64,000 bases of DNA. It comes from Coenobita brevimanus (Eukaryota > Arthropoda > Malacostraca > Decapoda > Coenobitidae). The notes below the pieces were generated by a model, which worked only from the letters and a program-made list of their open reading frames with translations, was not told the origin of the DNA and did no database searches. This document shows positions 1 to 17,155 of the stretch, piece by piece. Numbering within the stretch: the stretch's first letter is position 1; every line of letters starts with the position of its first letter. The stretch covers positions 13,001,652 through 13,065,651 of the forward strand of contig CM064655.1 of assembly GCA_032717465.1 (NCBI GenBank), written 5' to 3'. The position numbers were made by a program, and so were the translations under genes.

Positions 1-150
1 TGACCATCATCATTTCCTCTGCCACCACCATAACTATCACCACCTCAGTCACCGCCATTGCCACCACTACCATTTCCATCATCGCCATCACCACTATCAT
101 CTTCACCATCATCATCGCCACCACTACCATTACTACTATACTCGCCGTCA
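1..150. repeat. Imperfect ACC/ATC trinucleotide repeat
   Basis: The first 150 bases are a degenerate run of accatc, caccat and atcatc triplets. It is open to the left edge of the window, so its full length is unknown. No coding signal is associated with it. Confidence 0.8.
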
Positions 151-358
151 GGCAAATGTCTTTTAAGCCCAGCTCCCTTCCTTTAGTCCTGGCCTCAAGT
201 CTATGGCCTCCCACACTCTGGGCGGTGGATGAGGGGTGTAAGATGGGGGCCCTCTACATTTACCATCAAAATTTCAGGTTGATCTTAAAGACTCATTACT
301 ACTGGATGCTTTATTGGGAGCGTAGGTGCTACATCCATGGAGTGTCGTTGATCTCTAA

Positions 359-1302
<944 letters not shown>

Positions 1303-1310
1303 TTCTCTAA

Positions 1311-2241
1311 CTCTCATACAATCTTTCAGGGCACAGGTAGAGTTTCCTTTGTGTGTTGTCCAATGTCACGACTACACTGTTGACACAGAGAACTGCCTTT
1401 CCAGCAAAATTGCAAGTCAGCTGGCCTCTGCATGACTGAAGAAGTTCAGCTTTGTCCGATCCAAGATGCATCAGTAACAAACATCCTCTTGCTTACAGGG
1501 GGCGGGCCACATTTCTCGTACATTATCACAATCATCATACCCACTGCTTCATCATCTATCAAAATCAATCACTTCTGCCTCTTTCCCTTCCTCTTTCTTA
1601 GAAGTACTAAGACGTGTCAATTTTAGTTTGCTCGTGCAACAGCTAAATAATTTATGAGACCTTCAATATGATACTGTCTTTATTATATATTGTTCTTGCT
1701 ACTGTCACACGAGTTTATTCAGTTGAAGCCTCCCATGATACTCGTACAGGTACTAGCGCAAATCAATGTTGTGACCTACAGTGATGAAAACTCGTATCGG
1801 CCTAATATATAAATCTAATTTCCCACCATTACATAATCTTGCCCAGCTTACCAATGTAATCCCCTGATTTTAGGTGTTTCTTCTTCCTTTAATGAGGAGT
1901 TAGTGAAGTGTTTCGGTAGTTACTCAGGATCCCAGATGTTGTAACTGAAGGCATGAAACAGAAGGTGCAGGACAGTTCTAAGCTCCTTGCATCGAATGAC
2001 GTATTTCTATCCTATCAAACCCTACAAAACAGGATGGTATCATTTTCGGCAGCTCGCCTCGTAGTATGAGGTATAACGATTGTACCATTGTAAGAGATTC
2101 AGCCTGTCTGTGTGCCTGTGCCTGAACTCTTCTCAGGCTATCTGATGAATTTGAATGAAACTTCCCAGGAGAGTTCGTTTGGTTACTCCGAATGTCTTCC
2201 ACTACATACAGTTTTCCAACCACGATTTTTAGGGGATCACC

Positions 2242-2243
<2 letters not shown>
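1311..2243. other. Unannotated spacer
   Basis: I see no reading frame with protein-like composition, no RNA gene and no repeat structure here. Short open frames have no recognisable motif. Confidence 0.5.

Positions 2244-2317
<74 letters not shown>
2244..2317. repeat. (CA)n microsatellite
   Basis: Perfect CA dinucleotide tract of about 74 bp. Open frames crossing it (Thr-His or Cys-Val repeats) are artefacts of the dinucleotide. Confidence 0.97.
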
Positions 2318-2323
<6 letters not shown>

Positions 2324-2467
2324 GAAAGTAAGGCAGGTATGTGTTTGATATCTTTATACAACGGACACTCATCTGTAATTCGATATTTGGGGAGCCTGAC
2401 TCCCCCCCTCCCAATTATTCTTGGGAGAGTCTGCCCCCTCCGATAAATAAAAACGACCAGAAAAAAA

Positions 2468-2810
2468 GGCGGTGGCTCAATCGGTAGAGAGGTGGCCTGC
2501 AGTCCTACCGGATCCAGGTTCAAATCTCAGCTGGGGCAGGGAACCGTTTAAGGATTTGAATTTCGTTAAAATCAGACTTTACTAATCTACCACAAGACAC
2601 GCCGACATGTCGTAAAAATACCCCCGCTAATACCAGTACACCAGTCTTGATGAGACAGCCCTAGCATGTATTCAATACGGACGGTGGGTGTTAGCGCCGA
2701 AGTCGTGACATGTATAGGTGTATGGTATGTAGGAGGACTACTGGGCCTTGGTAGCAGGCTGTGAAGCCTATGCCCAAAGTCGGACACATAAAAAAAAAAA
2801 AAAAAAAAAA
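2468..2810 (+). mobile_element. tRNA-derived SINE, full length, with poly(A)
   Basis: The 5' part looks like a tRNA gene with an internal Pol III promoter: an A box near 2473-2484 (TGGCTCAATCGG) and a B box near 2517-2528 (GGTTCAAATCTC), separated by the usual spacing. A unique body follows, then a module (2729-2789) that recurs at 18,581, then about 20 A residues. The head is unlikely to be a working tRNA because no clean cloverleaf closes. SINEs of this kind are copied by a partner LINE, which cannot be named from sequence alone. Confidence 0.75.
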
Positions 2811-4250
2811 TCGATTTCAACAAAACATCTCAGGTCAGTTAGTCTGGTTCCTTGATAATGTCTTCCACTAAATATAATTTTCCACCATTATTTTAGGGGG
2901 TCAGCCCCCTCCAAAACTTATAAAGGATAGAAAATAGGGGAAAGCGAGAAGATTTTACTTTGATATCTCAGTACATATTAGAGAATGGGCTCCCATCCAC
3001 TGACTGCCACTACTACTACGATGATGATGACGAAGATGCCTCACTGAGTGTATCCCGAGATATCACATTTCTTGCATACTTTGTAATCTATTTCATTCAC
3101 ATATGTCACCATTGCTATCATGTGGCATTTATATTCGGGATACTATACCGTAGTTCATTCACCGTGGCTTGGTCCAGATTTTCGTTATTTTGCACCTTAT
3201 TTTACGTAGCTCAGTGGCAGAAAAAGGCAATGCTATGGCTGAGCGTCCTTTCCATAGATCCTCCTCGTGTCTAGCTTCATATTCTGGTGCTAATGTATGG
3301 TTACCCTCAGCATCCAAGAGGAGGAGATGGCAATTTTAGGCTATGTTTCAGTTAAAAAAAAAAAAAAAAGTATAGCTTCTTTTACTATGATGCAGTAATA
3401 TTATTTTGTCATTCCTTCATATTATTGGCATGCATATCGCAGGACTGGGTATGCAGGCTGAGTGTCCACTTTGTCTCCGAATGCACAGGAAGAAACAGCA
3501 CATCTACTTTATTCTCAATTTGAGAGGCTTTTGCTAAGCTAATATAGTCTTCAATAACCCCTTAGATACAAGAGGCCTTTCCCAAACTGAACAAAATCTT
3601 CTGGAAGTTGTAGGAATAAGTTAAATACAATACTGTACATACGTCACCAGACTGAAGGTGTTAACTGCACGACCGCCCTACTTTTACCACCAGGCTGTCG
3701 AACACAAATTATCCTCCCCAGGTATGGCTTCACAGCCTGCATTCACAAACACACTTACAATGAGCTCCTCGTAACTCAGAGTTTAATTTGCAGGAAAAAC
3801 AAAAGGCTTAAATTTTCTACACTCATTTCCTCATTTTTCCTTAATAAATATATGAATAAATGAATAAATAAATAAATAAAAGTTCATCCTAATTTCCCTT
3901 TCGTGATTAAAATACCTGTACATTTTTGCAGAAAGACGTTGAAATATTCTACACACAACTTTCCCTGCAATATGAAATCTGAGTTTGGATAGGGAAGTGA
4001 GCAATAAGAATATCTGTGAATAGCCCACATATGCAATGGCTTCCTGGGAATGTACTCCCTCCAGCTTCGTTTGCTCAATCCACGTGCTCACTCCCTTGGG
4101 CAAATGCAAAATATGTGGAACTGGTTGAAGACGAGCATGAAGACTGGTGAAAATATATAAACAACAGTCATAAAAATGGCGCTTAGGCTATAATTTCACT
4201 TTCGGCAAGTGTTGAAATGTGAAACAGAGGGTTTGTACTGGCCTTTCTCA
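2811..4250. other. Unannotated spacer
   Basis: No gene-like frame or clear element was found. It contains a short poly(A) at about 3354-3369 and an AT-rich (AATAAATA)-type tract near 3845-3880. Confidence 0.5.
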
Positions 4251-4254
4251 CCAG

Positions 4255-5770
4255 CTGGTGATACCGCACCTTCTCTAGAGGAAATCAAGAAGGCAGGGAT
4301 AGGCTGAAAAGTGCTAGAGCAGCTGGTGTTTGTGGCATCCCAGTGGAACTGATCAACGATGAGGGTGAGGCCATGATCAGGGCATTACATGCAGTCATGA
4401 AAGTCGTCTGGAGGACTGGTATCATTCCTCCTGACTGGAAAAGATGCTTCGTCACCCCTATTTGGAATGGGAAAGGAGATCAGGGTGAATATAGTAACTA
4501 CTGTGGTAATACAGTATTTAGTGTGCCAGTCAAGGGTCTTGCTCACAATCTCCTGATGCGTATCCAGTACCATTTGCTGAAGTTTCAGATGCCTGAGCAA
4601 GCCAGATTCACACCCAGGAAATCTACATTTGACTGTATACTAGCTCTGAGTTTATGTGAAATACCGCCTATCGGCAAGGTCTGCTTGCAGCCTATATGGA
4701 TCTCAAGGCGCTTGATTCAGTAAATTGGGAGGTATTATGGGTGCTATGGGAACTCCTGCAGCTCCGTGGGATCCCCGATGATTTTATCTGACTGATTGCT
4801 GGTTTGTATTCAGAGAGTGCTCTCAGCTGTGGATAGGGAACATCCAACGTCTTTCCAGCAAGTACTGGTGTACGATGGGGATGTGTCCTTGCTCCCACGC
4901 GTTTCAACACGCGCATGGATTGGGTACTTGGCCGGGCTGTGAGTCGAGGTCACTGTGGAGCATCAATCAGCAATTTCTGGGTTACCTTGACTTTGCTGTT
5001 GTAGTTATCCTGGCAGAGCTGTTGGAGATATCTCTGAATGCCCTCGAGGAATTTCACGAGGATGTGAAGCCGTTGGAATCAAAGGTCTCTTAGCCCAAGA
5101 CCAAGGAACAGGCATCTGGTGGCTAGTTGGATGAAGCAGCTCAGTCTGTCCAAGCATGTAGTGAGAAAGTGGAAGTTTTGGGAAGTTTCACATATCTTGG
5201 CAGTGTGGTCCATAGCAATGGTAAGTCTGAGGAAGAAATTTCTTGTTGCACTGGTCTAGCCTACGAGGTCATTAATTCATTCAGCCTGGGTTTTTGGCAG
5301 TCGTTAATTGTGTAGAAGGACATAAGTTTGCGTCTTCAAAGACATTGGTGCTTACTGTCTTACTGTACGGTTGTGAGACATGGATACTAAAGTGTTACTT
5401 GAAGCAGCGAATTGAGTCCTTTGGTTGAAATACCTTTGCAGGATAATGGGACATTGCTGGTACAACCGGATGCCTCACGAGAGACTACTCCATGAGAAAG
5501 AATCGAGGCCTATTATCCACATAATAGGTCAGTGCCAACTCCAGTTAAATGGGGCACGTGGTCCGTTTCCCTGAGGCTAACCCTGCTCACAGAGTAGTCT
5601 CTGAGATGAGAAAGTTAACCCGGTGGTGGAGACCAGAGGGAAGGCCACGGAACTCATGGCTGATGCAAGTCATGAGATACTTTGATGGGGATGAGTTGCT
5701 GCCTGGAGGGTTGCACTAAGGGACCTTCATGGGTGGAGTCGTATAGGGTGAGCAAGGCCACGCGCCCCGT
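4255..5770 (+). pseudogene. Decayed LINE reverse transcriptase
   Basis: Pieces of one reverse transcriptase occur in order but in different frames. They include a segment with PPDWKRCFVTPIWNGKGD near 4430-4490, PEQARFTPRKSTFDCILAL near 4590-4655, a GCVLAP-like region near 4875 in broken form, FTYLGSVVHSNGKSEEEI near 5190-5240, and the C-terminal part with LLYGCETW (about 5360) and the RPEGRPRNSW region near 5635. This order (RT fingers, palm, thumb, then a C-terminal LYGCETW domain) is that of endonuclease-type LINEs. At least several frameshifts and stops break it and no endonuclease is visible upstream, so it is a dead, 5'-truncated copy. Exact clade is unresolved. Confidence 0.75.
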
Positions 5771-6879
5771 GGCGTTTGCTCCCACATGATGTTGATAACG
5801 ATCAACTTGGATGCGCCAACACGACTGAAGGAGAGGAACATAAATACCGAAGGGAATATACACAGAACCTCTTCAGACAGAATCTGAATGTTTATCTTGT
5901 CTGGAATTAACAACACGTGGGAACGTAGATCCAGAGTTCCTAGTGTGTACAGGGATAATTTTCAACAAGAACAGATGGAGGGTTATTCATGAAAATTTGA
6001 AATAAAACAGGTCTGCAGCAACAAAAAGCTAAAGATTTAATGCCTATTTCGTATCAATCTCCATACGCTGAACTAAACAGTTATGTTGTAGTTTTAGTAT
6101 TACGCAAAGTTTGTTTTACAAAATTACATTTGAAGTCACAGACCCCAGAAAAATTTAAGCTGATCAGATTCTGGCCTAAGCCTCACAAGGTAACACAGTC
6201 AATGTCTCTCATTTAATTACAGATCTAAACATGAACTTATAATATATTTATTTTTGCCTTATAACAGGACTGATATAAATCTCAACACGTGAGAAAGAGA
6301 TTTGGAAGGGGAAACAAGGAAGTATGCCAGTTTATATCTTGCCTACATACTGTTTGGACGTACACTCAAAAGCAATAATATAATCGATATCCCTCTATAA
6401 GCCAAAGCTGCTTGCCGTAGTATGGGGGTGGATGGTCGAAACCTACCAGTCATACAGGGTTTACTTCAGAGCTACCCAGCTGCAGTTTCGTCACCACCAT
6501 ATTGCTTCGTCAAACACGCACTAGATTGTGGTGCTGTGGAGTTGAAATCGGGACATGTAATCGCCCACCTGTGTGAATTTTTACACCCACATGCTGTGCA
6601 ATAGGTTTATGAAAAATTAAAATGTTTACAGAGACCCATTATGAAAATTAATCCTTCAGCTGACGAGCTTTCTCTACACACCGATATTATAACCAAATAA
6701 CGGAGAATTTAATTAAAAAAAAAAAAAGTTACATACACATAGGATTTATATATCCTTGCAAACTAAAGTAACGAAACATGATAATCGTCAACCTTTCTGA
6801 GAAATTCCTATGCATAAGTAAAACTGCCCAACGTTAGATGGAAAAAAAGAAAATAACTACGATGAACCGTAGCATCTAG
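5771..6879. other. Unannotated spacer
   Basis: AT-rich stretch with no recognisable gene, RNA or element. It contains a short poly(A) run near 6715-6727. Confidence 0.5.
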
Positions 6880-7136
6880 AGAGGTAGACGACGTGTATGT
6901 GTGTAATTCACCGGGTCGGTCAGGATCACTTGATGGTCGTGATAGTCAGCTTTTACCCTCCCGGAATGGAGCTGAGAGCTCATATAGTCCGATCTAAGGG
7001 CAAGGCTGTGACCTTCACACACGCACACACCCGTCCCCTTGCTCAAGGGGGACGGTAACCACCCACTTCGTCAGTGAAACTTTTCGCAACCTGAGCGAGG
7101 CGCGAACTCCCGTCCACCAGTTGGCAGGCGAGAACG

Positions 7137-7140
<4 letters not shown>
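6880..7140 (-). mobile_element. Possible SINE fragment next to TG repeat
   Basis: On the minus strand, 7099-7112 reads as a B box (CGGGAGTTCGCGCC) preceded by an anticodon-arm-like region, as in the SINE at 20.1-20.5 kb. The A box would lie where the TG microsatellite now begins, so the head is truncated or replaced. Only one promoter element supports the call. Confidence 0.35.
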
Positions 7141-7215
<75 letters not shown>

Positions 7216-7245
7216 TTTTATAGATAGATAGATAGATAGATAGAT
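7141..7245. repeat. (TG)n followed by (GATA)n
   Basis: Perfect TG tract (7141-7214), then after a short AT spacer a GATA tract (about 7221-7245). Confidence 0.97.
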
Positions 7246-7636
7246 CCAGGGGCAGGATCCCACTGCTACCTGGCGTGTCCACGGGTGGCAGATAGGGGAA
7301 GGCCTTGTAGATATACGAGGTACCGTCTTAGACGGCGTGGACCATGGGATCCCCAGTAGATATATACAGTAGGGCTCCACCGAATATAATGAATAAGGTG
7401 GCACAAAAATTACATCTCACCAGAAACTATGTGATAGGAGGAGGTGAGATTATTTCCCACAATCCTCCCAACCAAACATAAGTTCTACTGCAAATAATTT
7501 GACAGGGGTTCCTGTTGGATCATCGTCTACTAAAGGTCCAACCGCACTGCCTCCCGTGCTTACGGGCAATGTGCCACCGAAAGTGAGTAGGCACTGCGTT
7601 AGCAAGTAAGACTGGGATATTAAACAAACTGAAATC

Positions 7637-11117
<3,481 letters not shown>

Positions 11118-11540
11118 CTGCACCTTTATTTTATGGGGCTTCACGTGGCATTCATAAACACTCACTGTTTAACTGAGGGAATTTATTACACTGGTTCGAT
11201 TGACCCATTTGAATACTTAGGTGAGGCTAGAGATGCTGGCCGCCCTGCATTCTTGCTGTGATTATGCCTTTAATTTACAGCATATGCAGACACTCACTGT
11301 TTAATTGAGGGATTTTATTATTATGCTAGTATAGTCTGGTTTTAATGATTGCTTTCACTATCCTACACCATACAACAGTTTCTATGAGCGTCAAGGCGCA
11401 AGCGACCCTGAACACCTACCTTGATTATACCTTTATTCTGTAAGGCTACACATGGCATTCAATGACACGCCTGTTTAATTAAAGGATTTTATCAGCCCTA
11501 TACTGGCTCAATCGATCCCTCTGCATACCGTCTACAGCCT
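11118..11540. repeat. Degenerate tandem repeat, about 150 bp unit
   Basis: Three diverged units share a core of a T-rich lead (ctttattttatggggct type), a GCATTCA-like word, then CACTGTTTAATTGAGGGATT and a TATTA run. Cores lie near 11,125-11,210, 11,265-11,345 and 11,430-11,530. Units differ by many substitutions and small indels, so the array is old. Confidence 0.5.
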
Positions 11541-12086
11541 GTACTGTCACGATAAAATTTGCACTATTATGGTCATTGTTTCTCTCGTAGTAATATATTA
11601 GAAATGACACTGGTTTATATAATATTTTATAAAAAAAGTTTTTATTGACAGCATGAATTACTGATTATTTTCACTGCAATTACATACTGGCGTTTATAAA
11701 TGAATCTGACCTGAGAGGAACAGACCCATTCTAATCGTGAAGAAACGAGGCAAAGGGTGAAAAGCGTGAGGAAGAGGCAGCGTCCTGGAATGACTGTCTC
11801 ACTTGCAATACAAGCTCTACTCTACTTTCCAACAAGGAAGCAATTTTTCATAACAGGAAAAGAGAGTTAGCCTGACACATGTATGGAGAATGAATGCTTG
11901 TGTAAGCCATGACAACGTCGATGGTAAAGGGCAGTCAGGAGTGGGTCATAGAAAACTTGCAAGTCATATGTATGAGGGTGCTATAATGCTGGCAACGAAA
12001 AAAAAAAAAAAGAAAAAAAAGAATCGTGCCAAACCACTTTTTCTCTAACTATCTACACCAAACTCTAACTATCTACCCCAAACTAC
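11541..12086. other. Unannotated spacer or LINE 5' flank
   Basis: Nothing recognisable apart from an A-rich tract at about 11,999-12,021. The 5' end of the LINE that follows may lie in here but I cannot place it. Confidence 0.4.
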
Positions 12087-13350
12087 ATGCACAGTACACA
12101 CTACACTTCCTTTTTCAAAATTCAAAAAAGAATCATGGCGTTTCATCACCCAGCCTCGGAGTCCCCGGGGGGGGGGGACATAAATGCCCCCACCTTCCGC
12201 CCCTCTCCTGGTGACGACTCAAGGTGCCTGGAACCACTGTCTGACTCTCTTCTTCTTCATTTCTGCAACATTCGCGGCCTTTCCTCTAACTTTCTCTCTG
12301 TTGAGCGCCATCTCTCCTCCTCTAAACCTCACCTTCTTTTTCTAACTGAGACTCAGCTGTCTGGGGCAACTGACAGCAAACCCTTTTCTGTATCCTCCTA
12401 CTTTCTCTATACTCATTTTAAAGCCAAAGGTGGCTGTTGTGTATATATATGCAACGACTTATCTTGCTCTCATGTTCCTGAACTCGATTCTTCTAAATTC
12501 TCTACACTCTGGCTTCGGCTTTCCTGTCATTCTCTGACTAAATATATCTGTGCTGTTTACTTATTCCCTAATTCTACTGACTATCAAAAATTCTTCGACT
12601 ATATTACTTCTACGATGGAACACATTCTATCCATTTCTCCTTTCTCTGAAATCTCCATTCTAGGAGATTTCAATGTTCACCACCACCTTTGGCTCTCCTC
12701 TCCTTTCACTGATCCACCTGGTGAACAAGCCTACATCTTTTCTATCCTTAATGACCTAGAGCAGCTTGTACAGCACCCTACCCGTATCCCAGACTGCCTT
12801 GGAGAGAGCTCCAACATACCTGACCTCTTCCTTACAACTAATCCTTCTGCTTACACTGTTAATCTTTTCTCTCCGTTAGGCTCCTCCGATCACAACCTTA
12901 TCATCTTAACCTGTCCTATCACTCCGGTACGGCCTGTGGACCCTCCAGGGAAACGTCGTCTGTGGCATTTTGGAGCCGCGGATTGGGAGGCCCTCAGGCA
13001 GTACTTCTTTGATTTTCCCTGGAATGATTATTGCTTCCATGGCCGGGAGCCATCTGAGTGTGCCTTGCGCATTACGGAGGTTATTCTCTCAGGCATGGAA
13101 GCATACATTCCTTTCTCATATCCTTTGACTAACGCAAGAAAGCCTTGGTTTAATCACACTTGTTCTCATGCTGTCCACAACAAGGAGAGGGCCTACAAAA
13201 GGTACCGGAGCCAACCCACCCCTGAATCACATCATCTTTACGTTTCTGCCCGGAATCGTGCTAAGTCTGTTCTTCGCCCTGCTAAAAACAATTTCATCTG
13301 TACTAAATGCTCTCAACTCTCCAACTTGAATTCTTCCCGCTCCTTCTGGC
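12087..13350 (+). CDS. LINE ORF2, N-terminal part: AP endonuclease
   Basis: The recognisable domain starts near 12,250 ([16 protein letters not shown]). Diagnostic positions visible are TETQLSG (metal-binding Glu) near 12,342, the [11 protein letters not shown] motif near 12,665, and SSDHNLI (the SDH catalytic pair) near 12,880. This enzyme nicks target DNA to prime reverse transcription. The ATG at 12,087 is simply the first in frame; the sequence before the domain, with a run of ten G near 12,168, looks like untranslated or frame-slipped sequence, so the true start is unsure. The frame runs into the nested element and would stop shortly after it at 13,371. Confidence 0.75.
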
Positions 13351-15401
13351 TATCTATTTATCTATATACCTAGGCTGCTTCCCCCAAGGAAAGGGAGGTA
13401 GCCGAGACAGGACGACTCACTCTCCATTTACTCATCCATTCAAACACATTCATTCGCATCTTAGCTCTAAAGGGGAGAACGGACAGATCCTCACCGCATC
13501 ACACCGCACAAGGGTCAACTGCGCAATGCAATCAGTGACATCTGCAGCAGGGCCTGACAGCAGAACTGGTTTACCCCTGCCACATCATAACAGACCCATC
13601 CCCTTACCCGCACCTGACCTGACTAGCTGATCAGACCAAATGCGGGAGAATATCCCCTCAGGGCTGCGTCATCACTTATTCATTCACAATTTCTCTCCAT
13701 TTATTTCTGTCACGCACAGCCACTCTTCCTTGCTCAACAGACATCCCTCTCGCATCCAGCGCTCTCTTCACACTGTCCATCCATCCTATTCGTGGTCTTC
13801 CTCTCAGCCTTACACCTCTCACATCAGATCTAGTTATCTTTTTCACCAATCGCTCATTATCCATTCTCTCCATATGCCCAAACCATTGCAACACCCTCTG
13901 CTCAACTCTACCAGCCATCTCCTGAACAACTCCAGTTCTCCTTCGCACTTCATCATTTCGCACTCGATCCATACGCATCACTCCACACATACTCCTCAGA
14001 CATCTCATCTCCATTACATTCAAACTTTTCCTCTCTGCTACACCCATATTCCATGTTTCAGCCCCATATAATGCAGTCGGTACCACAACACCCTCATACA
14101 GCCTTCTCTTTACATCCATTCTAAGCGAACGACATTTAAACACTTTTTTCATTCCTCCCAGCACCTTTCCTACTTCATTTATTCTAAACTTCACTTCTGC
14201 ATCTATTCTTCCATCCACAGCAACATGTGACCCTAGATATTTAAAACAATCTACCTCCTCAAGCAACTCACCATTCAAAACTATATTCATCCTCCTACCA
14301 TCTATCAACCTCGTACACTTCATCACTTTACTCTTATTCTCATTTACTTTCAATTTCCTCCTTTCACACACCCTTCCAAACTCCTCTACCAACTGTCTCA
14401 ATCTCTCCTCTGAATCAGTCACCAGTGCAGTATCATCTGCAAACAGCAGCTGCTTCAGATTCCACTCTCCTCCATCAACATTTACCAGACTCAGACCACC
14501 TAAAACTCTTGCATTCACCTCCCTTACAACACCATCTATGTAAATATTAAACAACCAAGGCGACATCACACATCCCTGTCGCAGCCCCACTCTCACGGGA
14601 AACCAATCACTCACAGCATTTCCCACTCTTACACACGCTCTACTATTTACATAAAAACTTTTCACCCCTTTTAGTAACCTACCATCAAGTACATACAATC
14701 TTAAAACAGTCCACAAAGCCTCCCTATCAATTTTATCATACGCTTTCTCTAAATCCATAAATGCCCAAAACACATCCTTGCCTTTCGCTAAATACTTTTC
14801 ACACATTTGTCTCACAGCAAACACCTGATCAACGCATCCCCTCCCTCTCCTAAAGCCACACTGCTCATCACTAATCACTCCCTCTGTACCCTCTCTAACT
14901 CTCATAATTAACACTCTACCATACACTTTACCTACAACACTTAACAGACTTATACTCCTAAAGCTAGTACATTCATACTTATCACCCTTGCCTTTATACA
15001 ACGGGACCACACAAGCACTTGCCCAGTCAATTGGCACCATACCTTTCTCAAAGCACACATTCAACAATCTTACTAACCAGTCAACAATAGTCACTCCACC
15101 ACCCTTCAGGCATTCCACAGCACACCCATCCATACCTGCAGCTTTCCCTGTTTTCATCTCCTTTACTGCCTTCTCCACTTCCTCCTTTGTGATCAAAGAA
15201 TCATTCAACTCTCCCAACACATTTATTCCTTGCACCCTTCTATCCGCGACAATCTCAGCCACCTTTCCTCCTCTACATTTAACAATCTTTCAAAATACTC
15301 TGCCCATCTCTTCCTTACTGCATCCGTCTCAATTAACATCCTTCCATCCTCTGCTTTTACTCGTTCTTCCTTCCCAGACCCTCCCTTTCGCACCCTTTTC
15401 A
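13351..15401 (-). mobile_element. Nested 5'-truncated RTE-like LINE
   Basis: A minus-strand LINE lies inside the Jockey/CR1-like ORF. The duplicated target CCTTCTGGC is present at 13,342-13,350 and 15,402-15,410, and the sister copy near 52,888 has the same site once, uninterrupted. The 3' end (left, 13,351-13,375) is a TATCTATTTATC tail on the plus strand, that is a GATAAATA-type simple repeat in element orientation. The 5' end (right) begins inside the RT linker, so the endonuclease is missing: a normal product of incomplete target-primed reverse transcription. Confidence 0.9.
13676..15262 (-). pseudogene. RT and C-terminal domain of nested LINE
   Basis: A 528-codon open frame with the full RT order: KTGKAAGMDGCAVECL (about residue 37), VVPLYKGKGDKYECTSFRSI, QCGFRRGRGCVDQVFAVRQM, FMDLEKAYDKIDREALW (palm Asp), GLRQGCVMSPWLFNIYIDG, then LLFADDTALVTDS (catalytic FADD) and KVNENKSKVM. 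The thumb and C-terminal part has KYLGSHVAVDG, LYGAETWNMG and RWREIVNE-like ends. Upstream, 15,223-15,401 continues the protein in a different frame (KVKRVRKGGSGKEERVKAED), so one frameshift lies near 15,225-15,262. The palm residues look intact, but lack of an endonuclease and promoter makes the copy inactive. Confidence 0.8.
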
Positions 15402-15410
15402 CCTTCTGGC

Positions 15411-17155
15411 ACCTTGCCAAAAACCTTTCTAACAACTTTACCTCATCATCCTTCCCTCCTCTTTTCTACTCTGATGGTTCTGTAGCTATTTCTTCTATTG
15501 ATAAAGCAGATCTCTTCGCACAGACTTTCTCCTCCAATTCCACCTTAGACGATTCCGGTGCTGTTCCTCCATCACTTCCTGCCTCTGACTTCCTCATGGC
15601 TGACATTAAAATTTCTTCAGCTGATGTATTTTCTGCCATCACTGGCCTCAGTACTAACAAGGCATTTGGGCCTAATGGGGTCCCTCCTGTTGTTCTCAAG
15701 AACTGTGCTTCTGTGCTTACACCCTGCCTAGGCAAACTCTTTCGCCTTTGTCTGTCAACTTGTACCTTTCCTTCTTGCTGGAAGTTTGCTCTCATTCAGC
15801 CAGTCCCAAAGAAGGGTGACCACTCCCAACCCTCCAACTATCGTCCAATTGCTTTAACATCCTGTATTTCAAAAGTTTTCGCGTCAATTCTCAATAGAAA
15901 AATTTTAAGGCATCTTTCCTATCACAACCTTCATTCTGATCGTCAGTACGGGTTCCATCAGGGACGCTCCACTGGCGATCTTCTCACCTACCTTTCAGAC
16001 TCCTGGTCATCCTCCTTTCGGGACTTTGGCGAAAGCTTTGCCATTGCACTTGACATCTCAAAGGCTTTCGATCGAGTCTGGCATAAATCTTTAATTTCCA
16101 AACTGCCCTCTTACAGTTTCTATCCTTCTATCTGTGCCTTCATCGCTAGCTTCCTTTCTGGTCGTTCTATAGCCGCTGTTGTAGACGGCCATCGTCCTTC
16201 TCCTAGATCTATCAACAGTGGTGTTCCTCAGGGCTCTGTCCTATCACAAACTCTCTTCCTTTTATTCATCAATGACCTTCTAACCTGTACATCTAACCCT
16301 ATCCACTCATACGCTGATGACTCCATCCTTCACCTTTCCAATCGGTTCCCGCAACGCCCATCTCAGCAGTTACTTCAACAAACAAGGGATGAGGCTATGG
16401 CACACTTAATGTCTGACTTGGCTCGTATCTCTGACTGGGGTAAAAATAATCTTGTTGTTTTTAATGCATCTAAGACTCAGTTCTTACACCTATCAACCTG
16501 TCAAAATCTTTCACAGGTATACCCACTAATGTTTAATAATATTCAGCTTAATCCTGCATCATCCTTGAACATGCTTGAGGTTTCATATACTCGGGACTTA
16601 TCTTGGAAAGATCATATTACATCTCTTGTAAAATCTGCTTCCAAGAGATTGGGTGTGCTAAGCCGACTCCGTTCTTTCTTTACCCCTGCACAATTGTTGA
16701 CTCTATACAGGGGTTTTATCCGCCCCTGTGTGGAGTACAACTCTCATGTGTGGGGAGGCTCCCCACATACAGCTCTTCTCAATAGGGTGGAGTCAAAGGC
16801 TTTTCATCTCATTAACTCTCCTCCTCTTACTGACTCCCTTCAACCTCTGTCTCTTCGCCGCACTGTTGCATCTTTATCTCTTTTCTATCGCTACTTTAAT
16901 GGTCACTGCTCCTCTGAACTGTCTGCATGCATTCCTCCACCTCTACGACGGGCGCGTAGCACCCGTCTAGCAGCAAACTCTCATCCCTTTTCTGTCCAAC
17001 TCTCTAATGCAAGAGTTAACCGTTACTCCCAGTCCTTCATTTATGCAACAGGTCAACTCTGGAACTGTCTCCCTCTGTCTGTATTTCCTGCTTCCTATGA
17101 TCTCCAGTCTTTCAAACGCAATGTGTCCAGGCATCTCAAAATGAACGGAGCTTGA
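15411..17155 (+). CDS. LINE ORF2, C-terminal part: reverse transcriptase
   Basis: This continues the endonuclease frame of 12,087-13,350 after the nested insertion. Visible RT signatures are TGLSTNKAFGPNGVPPVVLK, IQPVPKKGDHSQPSNYRPI near 15,793-15,850, RQYGFHQGRSTGDLLTYLS, FAIALDISKAFDRVWHKSL (first palm Asp), SGVPQGSVLSQTLFLLFIND, and HSYADDSILHL near 16,306-16,335 (YADD catalytic pair). The C-terminal part carries LYRGFIRPCVEYNSHVWGG. It ends at a TGA at 17,153-17,155. The product would reverse-transcribe its own RNA at the nick. As it stands it lacks its N-terminal half because of the insertion, so it is disrupted. Confidence 0.8.

Noticed and set aside
2229..2414. Cys-Val and Thr-His repeat proteins (also near 7.1 and 41.4 kb)
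   Set aside because: Translations of dinucleotide repeats.
2468..2530. Functional tRNA gene
   Set aside because: A and B boxes are present but no complete cloverleaf closes, and the sequence continues into a SINE body with poly(A). The same applies at 22.6, 39.35 and 54.9 kb and on the minus strand at 20.5 kb.
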